Assembly: GCA_910584865.1 (NCBI GenBank)
Contig: CAJUCE010000029.1
Location: 1 to 64,000, forward strand
Direction of reading: 5' to 3'
DNA length: 64,000 nt
DNA from: an uncultured Acetatifactor sp.
GTDB taxonomy: Bacteria > Bacillota > Clostridia > Lachnospirales > Lachnospiraceae
In this document: positions 60,587-64,000 of the stretch, piece by piece
Position numbering within the stretch: the first letter of the stretch is position 1
Layout: the number at the start of each line of letters is the position of its first letter
The notes under the pieces: generated by a model
What the model saw: the letters and a program-made list of their open reading frames with translations, nothing else
Told to the model about the DNA's origin: nothing
Database searches by the model: none
Translations under genes and position numbers: made by a program

Positions 60587-62485
60587 ATGGCCACATTACA
60601 TACGGAATTTTCGACGTCCGTTATCGACGAAAATAAAATATCGGCTTTTGACAAAAAAACATATTTTTATATCAAAAAATACGGCGACATTCCTTATGAC
60701 CCTATTATTGCAGAGGAAACGGACTGGCAGATTTTTTATAATTTGACGGAGCTTCGTAAGGGCATCCTGAGCTGGTATGATTTCCCCGCCGATGCCAAAG
60801 TACTGGAAGCGGGCGCTGCTTTCGGCACCCTGACAGGATGCCTGTGCCGGAAGTGCGCTCATGTGACGGCCACGGATCGTTCTTTATACCGTGCCCGTGC
60901 CATTGCCGCCCGGTATGAGAATATGGATAATCTGGATATCTATGCGGGAGAGGTGACGGACATTGTGTTCCCGGAAGCTTTTGACTGTATCATCCTGATT
61001 GGCCTGCTGGAGAGGGCGGGAAAGGGTAGCGCGGATGTCAGGCCCTATGCGGACTATCTTGCGGCTATGAGAAAATGGCTCAAACCGGGCGGCAGACTTT
61101 TAATTGCAGTGGAGAACCGATTTGGGCTCCGCTATTTTTGCGGAGAAGCGGAACCCCATACCAGACGGCCTTTTGACGGAATCAACCGCTATCCCGGAGG
61201 AACCGCGGGATATTCGTTCAGTCGGAAGGAAATTGAAGAGGTGATAAGGGGGGCGGGCTTTGGGTATCACAGATTTTACTATCCGTTGCCGGATTATAAG
61301 CTGCCCCAGCTTATTTATACAGACGACTGGCTGCCGGGGGAAAATCTGCGGGAGAGACTGATACCCTATTATCGGAAAGGCGATACTTTGATAGCGTCAG
61401 AGAGTGAACTGTATGATGATATCATAGAAAACGGCGTGTTTCCTTTTTTTGCAAATTCATTTCTGGTAGAGTGCAGCATAGAAGGGCTTTGGAGTGAATC
61501 AGAAGGGAAGACGGCGCTCAGCGAAATAAAAGCGAATGATAGAACCGTGGAGGACATAAAGGTACAGGATACAAAGGGACCAAAGGCTTCCGGGCAGATA
61601 CTGTATGCGGCGGTCTCTACAGACCGGGGAGTGGAGCGGGGCTTTGCTACCGTCATCAGGGCAAATGGCAGGGTACAGAAGACGCCTCTGTATGAACAGG
61701 GGCGGTGCAGCCTTCGGAAAGCATATGCTAATATTTTGGATCTGCAGGCACATGGAATTCCGGTGGTGGAGCATAAGCTGCTGCCTGGGGACAGCCTGGG
61801 GCTGCCTTTTGTTTCCTGGCCTACATTATCCGATTATATTAAGGAAATTATGCAGGGGAATACGGAAGAATTTCTGGAACTTATTGACAGGATATATGAA
61901 TATATTCTTTTGTCTTCTGAGGAGGTGCCGGAAGAGGAAAACGCACTTCCGGCGGCGTTAGGCCTATGTATGCCGGGCGGCAGGCCGGAAACGGCAGAGG
62001 GCGGTAATCCGGTGCAGAATAGCCGGGCGCAGAGTAACCAGGTGGAGAGTAATCCGGTGCAGAGTAACCGGGCGCAGAGTAACCAGACACGTAGTAACCG
62101 GGGCGATCCGGTGAAAGGGAAGTTTGGACCGATTCTGCGGAGAACATATATGGAGCTGATTCCCCTGAATTGCTTTTACAACCCGGCAACGGGAGATTTC
62201 CTTTATTTTGATCAGGAGTTTGTCCGTGAGAATTATCCTGCAAAATATGTGTTGTTCCGGGCGATTCATTATATATACTGCTTTACGTCCAATGCAGAGC
62301 GGTACTATCCGAAGCAGAAACTCCTGGAGAAATACGGAATGGAAGATACCTGGGAGATATATCTGAAGGAAGAGACCCGCTTTTTAGATGAAGTACGGAA
62401 CAGGGAACGGTATAAGCAGTTTTATGAACGGACGCAAATTGACCGAAGGCGAATGGCGGAGAATGTCAGGAAGCTGGGGAATTAA
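60587..62485 (+). CDS. SAM-dependent methyltransferase with large C-terminal extension
   Basis: 632 residues. The class I methyltransferase lies at about 60-230: KVLEAGAAFGTLTGCL (motif I, near 72), VTATDRSLYRARAIA, YAGEVTDIVFPEAFDCIILI, MRKWLKPGGRLLIAVENRFG. A second half with PLYEQGRCSLRKAYANILDL, and later PLNCFYNPATGDFLYFDQEF, is typical of large clostridial methyltransferases of glycan clusters and may be a kinase-like or transferase domain. A repeat linker at about 474-508 splits it. GGAGAAGCAA precedes the ATG. It likely modifies a sugar or polyol-phosphate; target not known. Confidence 0.78.
   Translation: MATLHTEFSTSVIDENKISAFDKKTYFYIKKYGDIPYDPIIAEETDWQIFYNLTELRKGILSWYDFPADAKVLEAGAAFGTLTGCLCRKCAHVTATDRSLYRARAIAARYENMDNLDIYAGEVTDIVFPEAFDCIILIGLLERAGKGSADVRPYADYLAAMRKWLKPGGRLLIAVENRFGLRYFCGEAEPHTRRPFDGINRYPGGTAGYSFSRKEIEEVIRGAGFGYHRFYYPLPDYKLPQLIYTDDWLPGENLRERLIPYYRKGDTLIASESELYDDIIENGVFPFFANSFLVECSIEGLWSESEGKTALSEIKANDRTVEDIKVQDTKGPKASGQILYAAVSTDRGVERGFATVIRANGRVQKTPLYEQGRCSLRKAYANILDLQAHGIPVVEHKLLPGDSLGLPFVSWPTLSDYIKEIMQGNTEEFLELIDRIYEYILLSSEEVPEEENALPAALGLCMPGGRPETAEGGNPVQNSRAQSNQVESNPVQSNRAQSNQTRSNRGDPVKGKFGPILRRTYMELIPLNCFYNPATGDFLYFDQEFVRENYPAKYVLFRAIHYIYCFTSNAERYYPKQKLLEKYGMEDTWEIYLKEETRFLDEVRNRERYKQFYERTQIDRRRMAENVRKLGN
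62006..62110 (+). repeat. In-frame 15-bp tandem repeat, about 7 units
   Basis: Five-residue units NPVQN, SRAQS, NQVES, NPVQS, NRAQS, NQTRS form a Ser/Asn/Gln linker in the methyltransferase. Alternate units are more alike (a 30-base higher-order repeat). The unit is a multiple of three. Confidence 0.8.
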
Positions 62486-62530
62486 TAAAAGCAGAGGATT
62501 AGTAGGGGCGGAGTACTTAACAGACCCGAG

Positions 62531-62716
62531 GAAAGTTGGCAGTAGTAGCGAATCTGGCAGAAGCAGAGAAAGCTGGCAATAGCAGTGAGTTTGACAGAAG
62601 CAGGGAAACCCCGGCGATAACAGTGAATTTGAGAGAAGTAGGAAAACTTGGCGGCAGCAACGAGTTTGACAAAGACAGGGAAAGCCGGCAATAGCAGTGC
62701 GCTTGATAGAGGCAGG
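62531..62716 (+). repeat. Degenerate 37-bp tandem repeat, 5 units, between genes
   Basis: Five units of 37 bases (one of 38) begin at 62531, 62568, 62605, 62642 and 62680, each of the form GAAAGCTGGCAATAGCAGTG then a TTTGACAGAAGCAGG-like end. They are direct, with no spacers. The period is not a multiple of three and the region is not an open frame. They lie directly before the last gene and may affect its expression. Confidence 0.75.
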
Positions 62717-62753
62717 AAAACTGACAGAAAACGGAGAGGCTGAGTATCGGAAC

Positions 62754-64000
62754 ATGGTGAAAAAGGAAATCGTGCTCTTTGGCACAGGAAAGTATTTTGA
62801 AAATTATATGATGTGTTTTGGGGAGGATGAGAAGAAAAGACCTGTATTTGCCGTGGACAATGACGTTACAAAGGCAGGAAGCATGAAATGTGGCGTTCCT
62901 GTCCGGAAGCCTGATGCGCTGCTGACCATGAAGCGGGAGGATTTTTATGTTGTGATCTGCACTGCCAAACATGCACAGATCGGGCAGCAGCTGGAGGCCA
63001 TGGGGATTACGGATTATCAATGTTACAAGCCCGTGCCCATGGAGAACGCCGTGCCCATGGAGCTTACGGCTGACGGCCTTTCGCCGAAGCCGGGCGGAGA
63101 AGCCGGACTCGTTTCGGAGTCTGCTGCTGTGGAGAGTAAGCCAGATATTTCGAAAGCGGCCGGAGAGAAAGAGGCAAATATTTCCGAAGCCGATGCGGCA
63201 GAGGATGAAACGGATCCGTCAGGGCAGGGACATCCGCCTAAGCCCTACCGCATAGGCTATGTCCCCGGCGTATTTGACCTGTTCCATATAGGCCATTTAA
63301 ACTTGCTGCGAAATGCAAAAAGCCGCTGCGAATATCTGATTGTAGGTGTGCTGACAGATGAACTGGTAGAGCATTTCAAAAAGCGCAGGCCTGTGATTCC
63401 CTATGCGCAGAGGGCTGCCATTATCGGTGCGGTTTCTTATGTAGACAGGGTGGTTCCGGTAGATTTCTCCAATACCAAAAAGATCGATGCCTGGAGAAAA
63501 TATCATTTCGACTGTCATTTTTCCGGCAATGATCATGGAACGGACTGGTTAAATGACCTGCAGCAGCTGAGAGAAGTAGGCTCCGATATGGAGTTTTTTG
63601 AATATACCAGGGCAACCAGCAGCACAAAGATCAGGAATCAGCAGGGGCTTGACGGGGCGGCAGCGTCGGAAGAAGCGCCGGCGACAGCACGGAAGTATAC
63701 AGCAATAGAGCTGCAGAACGCAATCCTGCAGCTGGCGGAAGAGATCAAAAGCGGAAGTGTGGCCGTTGCGGAAAAAGCCACCGGGATTCAGAGAAGCAGG
63801 GAAAGCGGTTACAGGACGCCGGATCGCATGAAAAGAACTTGGGAGATAGAGCTTGCCATGCTTGATCAGGTGGATCGCATTTGCAAAAAACATGATCTGC
63901 AGTATTTTTTTGTACATGGGAGCCTCCTTGGAGCCGTACGTCACAAAGGCTTTATTCCCTGGGATGACGACTTGGATATTGCCATGCCCAGAAAGGATTA
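62754..64000 (+). CDS. Rossmann module + cytidylyltransferase + LicD fusion (cut by window end)
   Basis: At least 415 residues, open to the end of the window. Residues 1-95 form the shared module (KEIVLFGTGKYFENYMM, FAVDNDVTKAGSMK). A disordered Glu/Ala/Ser linker follows. Residues about 165-300 form a cytidylyltransferase with VPGVFDLFHIGHLNLL (HxGH at 178-181), NDHGTDW and TSSTKIRNQQ. From about 360 a LicD domain starts (MLDQVDRICKKHDLQYFFVH, SLLGAVRHKGFIPWDDDLDI). The fusion could make a CDP-alcohol and hand it to the LicD active site. The start is uncertain: ATG 62754 has GGAGAGG 14 bases upstream, and a GTG at 62698 inside the repeat array is in frame. Confidence 0.85.
   Translation, partial: MVKKEIVLFGTGKYFENYMMCFGEDEKKRPVFAVDNDVTKAGSMKCGVPVRKPDALLTMKREDFYVVICTAKHAQIGQQLEAMGITDYQCYKPVPMENAVPMELTADGLSPKPGGEAGLVSESAAVESKPDISKAAGEKEANISEADAAEDETDPSGQGHPPKPYRIGYVPGVFDLFHIGHLNLLRNAKSRCEYLIVGVLTDELVEHFKKRRPVIPYAQRAAIIGAVSYVDRVVPVDFSNTKKIDAWRKYHFDCHFSGNDHGTDWLNDLQQLREVGSDMEFFEYTRATSSTKIRNQQGLDGAAASEEAPATARKYTAIELQNAILQLAEEIKSGSVAVAEKATGIQRSRESGYRTPDRMKRTWEIELAMLDQVDRICKKHDLQYFFVHGSLLGAVRHKGFIPWDDDLDIAMPRKD

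Noticed and set aside
62531..62716. CRISPR array
   Set aside because: The units are contiguous and degenerate, with no unique spacers and no cas genes.

Overview
The window reads as a chromosomal segment of a motile Gram-positive gut-type clostridium, most probably Lachnospiraceae. This is inferred from a csrA-flagellin pair with low-G+C Firmicute ribosome-binding sites, AAA-ATPase/PD-(D/E)XK nuclease genes, IS remnants typical of that group, and a very long run of glycan genes behind the flagellin. Nearly all genes are on the + strand. No tRNA, rRNA or CRISPR array was seen.

Layout. (1) 1-1.2 kb: the tail of a decayed AAA-ATPase/nuclease gene and a ~640-bp segment bounded by 27-bp imperfect inverted repeats. 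(2) 1.2-3.3 kb: csrA, then flagellin, with a leader hairpin that presents AGGA in its loop just upstream of the flagellin Shine-Dalgarno, so CsrA control is likely. (3) 3.9-14.6 kb: a GT2/TPR glycosyltransferase, a 1217-residue fusion (metallophosphoesterase + TagD-like cytidylyltransferase + Gfo/Idh/MocA oxidoreductase) and two CDP-glycerol-phosphotransferase-like proteins. The last three carry in-frame minisatellites. (4) 14.7-18.7 kb: a scar zone with an IspD/TarI-like remnant, a degenerate DDE insertion sequence with 25-bp terminal repeats, an IS200 TnpA fragment and a decayed third CDP-glycerol-transferase-like gene. (5) 18.8-44.5 kb: a tightly packed operon-like run: LicD, glycyl-radical activase, GT2, radical SAM, glycyl radical enzyme (frameshifted), two Maf/DUF115 flagellin glycosyltransferase-like proteins, a second radical SAM protein, two methyltransferases, CMP-Kdo genes (kdsB, kdsA, kdsD), GT32, a KpsS/KpsC-like protein, a NeuA-like cytidylyltransferase, an RgpF-like protein, a short NeuB, a NeuA-KdsC fusion and three GT2-like proteins. 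(6) 44.6-50.9 kb: a CDP-deoxyhexose cassette, rfbF-rfbH-TPP enzyme-SDR-rfbG, resembling the yersiniose (YerE/YerF) route. (7) 51-56.2 kb: DUF4422 glycosyltransferase, HAD-domain protein, hexapeptide acyltransferase. (8) 56.2-60.5 kb: one intact and two broken AAA-ATPase/nuclease genes. (9) 60.6-64 kb: a methyltransferase and a Rossmann-cytidylyltransferase-LicD fusion cut by the window end.

Together the genes look like a flagellin O-glycan factory that makes and attaches ulosonic acids (Kdo-like and sialic-acid-like), a CDP-linked branched or 3,6-dideoxyhexose, and glycerol- or choline-phosphate-type groups. The most unusual points are a glycyl radical enzyme with its activase inside a glycan operon, a shared ~90-residue GxGxxG Rossmann-like module on 17 otherwise unrelated enzymes, and repeated in-frame minisatellites in the linkers.
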